A DNA stretch of 64,000 nt. It comes from an uncultured Aquimarina sp. (GTDB lineage Bacteria; Bacteroidota; Bacteroidia; Flavobacteriales; Flavobacteriaceae). A model generated the notes under the pieces. That model searched no databases and was not told the origin of the DNA. It was given only the letters and a program-made list of their open reading frames with translations. The stretch lies in contig CANMML010000017.1 of the NCBI GenBank assembly GCA_947499005.1, positions 19,278 to 83,277 on the forward strand, given 5' to 3'. Shown here piece after piece: positions 63,062 to 64,000 of the stretch. How positions within the stretch are numbered: the stretch's first letter is position 1; every line of letters starts with the position of its first letter. The translations under genes were made by a program, and so were the position numbers.

Positions 63062-63106
63062 TTTTATCTATTGTGTAGGCACTGATTGCAAATCAGCGCT
63101 ATCGGG
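63062..63106. repeat. REP1 element, copy 2
   Basis: Identical to the other two copies over 45 bases. It joins the truncated lipoprotein gene on one side to a fragment of the vapB start region on the other, with GGG shared between the element's end and the vapB sequence. Confidence 0.8.
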
Positions 63107-63252
63107 TCAATTTTGTATTCATCACCTATGGTTTTAATTCAACTGTATACAAATATAATAAAAAGCACGTGTTTTTTTTGTTAAAATAACACGTGCTTTT
63201 GGTTCAAATGCATTTAGAATCTTAAAAAACTAAAAAATCAATTATATATTAA
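63104..63252. repeat. duplicated vapB start region (gene remnant)
   Basis: Closely matches 61135-61285: first five codons of the antitoxin (ATG at 63122 on the minus strand), its -7 box, and the AAAAGCACGTGTT hairpin (63161-63200). The rest of the antitoxin and toxin genes is absent, so this is a leftover of a second vapBC unit. Confidence 0.8.
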
Positions 63253-63297
63253 TTTTATCTATTGTGTAGGCACTGATTGCAAATCAGCGCTATCGGG
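63253..63297. repeat. REP1 element, copy 3
   Basis: 45 bases identical to copies 1 and 2. Its terminal GGG continues into ATCAACC, a sequence that also follows GGG at 62923-62932 where no REP1 precedes it. Confidence 0.8.
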
Positions 63298-63327
63298 ATC
63301 AACCTTAGGTGTTTAATGAAAATGATT

Positions 63328-63492
63328 TTATCTTCGTCTTCTTCTTATACTTAAAAAAGGAGAAAATGTTTCCACTTCACTTACATTTTCAGTACTATTT
63401 TGTTGTGTTTCTACATCAGCAGTATCCGGAGAGCAGCTGATTGCAGCGAATGATAGTAATAGTGCTGTGATGGTAATTTTAAAGATTTTCAT
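63328..63492 (-). CDS. small Arg-tailed lipoprotein, copy 2
   Basis: 54 residues, same length as copy 1 at 61365-61529. Signal MKIFKITITALLLSFAAISC with lipobox Cys20, linker SPDTADVETQQN and NVSEVETFSP, then a basic end FLSIRRRRR. The signal and linker are nearly identical to copy 1 while the tail differs, though its charge is kept. Function unknown. Confidence 0.8.
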   Translation of the reverse strand: MKIFKITITALLLSFAAISCSPDTADVETQQNSTENVSEVETFSPFLSIRRRRR

Positions 63493-63579
63493 GGGTTATT
63501 TTTTTAAATGATTTTCGTTTTAAAATTCTTTAAAATTCTTTAAAATTCAAAGTGAAATTGTGTTTTATTTTATTGTATA

Positions 63580-63714
63580 CCGTCACACTACGAATTACGA
63601 TAGTAATTGTAGTGGTGTCTCCATCACTAAAAGAGTAAAATGATCAAAGTGAGTTGAGGTTTAGTGCTTCTTCGGAGGGGATGCCGTTCTTCAACGGCAT
63701 GACGGTGGGTTGAA
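63580..63714. repeat. REP2 palindromic element, copy C
   Basis: Closely matches copy B, including the variant left end and the flanking lipoprotein upstream region, so it is part of the same segmental duplication. Confidence 0.75.
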
Positions 63715-63732
63715 TTTTTTTGTTCACTTCTG

Positions 63733-63856
63733 CCGTCATACCTGGGCGAAGCGGAAAGGTGTCTCCATCACTAAAAGAGTCAAATGATCAAGGTGAGTTG
63801 AGGTTTAGTGCTTCTTCGGAGGGGATGCCGTTCTTCAACGGTATGATGGTGGGTTA
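63733..63856. repeat. REP2 palindromic element, copy D
   Basis: Has the left end of copy A (CCGTCATACCTGGGCGAAGC) and ends GGTATGATGGTGGG, the exact style of inverted terminus. Follows copy C after 18 bases. Confidence 0.75.
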
Positions 63857-63916
63857 AAGGGAAATTTTCCGATTAGGAATTTTTTCCATAAAGAAAAGAA
63901 CTATCAAAAAAATAAT

Positions 63917-64000
63917 TTCTACCTTCTACCTTCTACCTTCTACCTTCTACCTTCTACCTTCTACCTTCTACCTTCTACCTTCTACCTTCTACCTTCTACC
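63917..64000. repeat. TTCTACC heptamer array, at least twelve copies
   Basis: Twelve exact, in-phase heptamers up to the last base of the window; the array continues beyond it. The same heptamer, five copies, forms the 3' end of the vapC-like gene at 60472-60506, and the sequence before both arrays is homologous. Confidence 0.95.

Noticed and set aside
60279..63856. Insertion sequence or transposase in the repeat island
   Set aside because: No transposase or integrase frame was found on either strand; the repeats are short and non-coding.
63917..64000. CRISPR-like array at the window end
   Set aside because: The period is 7 bases with no spacers; it is a simple tandem repeat and no cas gene is present.

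Overview
The window is AT-rich and reads as the chromosome of a member of the Bacteroidota, most likely a flavobacterium (Flavobacteriaceae). This rests on GldA, a SusC/SusD pair, DUF2807 (GIN) proteins, a PafA-type phosphatase, the arrangement pheA / aminotransferase / tyrA / DAHP synthase-chorismate mutase, and several promoters with the phylum's -7 box TAnnTTTG. Species cannot be named from this sequence. No plasmid or phage backbone and no rRNA or tRNA gene was seen.

Layout. 1-9.4 kb: the end of one and two complete MacB/FtsX-type permeases, three secreted GIN-domain proteins and a Tat-type oxidoreductase. 9.4-9.9 kb: a gene-free stretch with a candidate small RNA. 9.9-14.5 kb: SCO protein, purE-purK, adk, obg. 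14.6-23.3 kb: DoxX divergent from a membrane-bound winged-helix regulator, feoA-feoB plus a 45-residue Cys-rich partner, a POT peptide transporter, a thioredoxin/rhodanese/unknown/GNAT run, and a secreted homologue of leptospiral LipL32. 23.3-33.8 kb: CsaA, TPR protein, serS, DUF2141, Sua5, a cytidylyltransferase plus CDP-alcohol phosphatidyltransferase pair, ung, a PafA-like phosphatase, gldA. 34.0-38.4 kb: an aromatic amino acid operon preceded by a Phe/Tyr-rich leader peptide and an attenuator. 38.4-53.1 kb: kdsA, glutaminyl cyclase, SRP RNA, transaldolase-like protein, pyrD, ssb, cytochrome c, lysS, der, and DUF4136/DUF4230 proteins. 53.4-59.9 kb: a phosphodiesterase, a candidate structured small RNA, and susD-susC behind a LytTR response regulator.

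60.2-64.0 kb is different: an accessory, repeat-built island. It has a VapBC-like toxin-antitoxin pair, two intact and one truncated copy of a small lipoprotein gene, a Fic protein whose catalytic His is Gln, a duplicated fragment of the vapB start region, two palindromic repeat families (three and four copies) and two arrays of the heptamer TTCTACC, one running off the window end.

How the parts work together. Most of the window is core metabolism and translation. The aromatic operon appears to be regulated by translation-coupled attenuation. Fe(II) uptake is a compact three-gene unit. The LytTR-SusC-SusD genes look like one transcript for uptake of an unknown nutrient. Best places for new biology: the three-hairpin RNA at 53995-54129, the LipL32 homologue, the twin repeat-plus-terminator units at 38.5 and 39.6 kb, and the terminal island with its Gln-Fic and putative operator.
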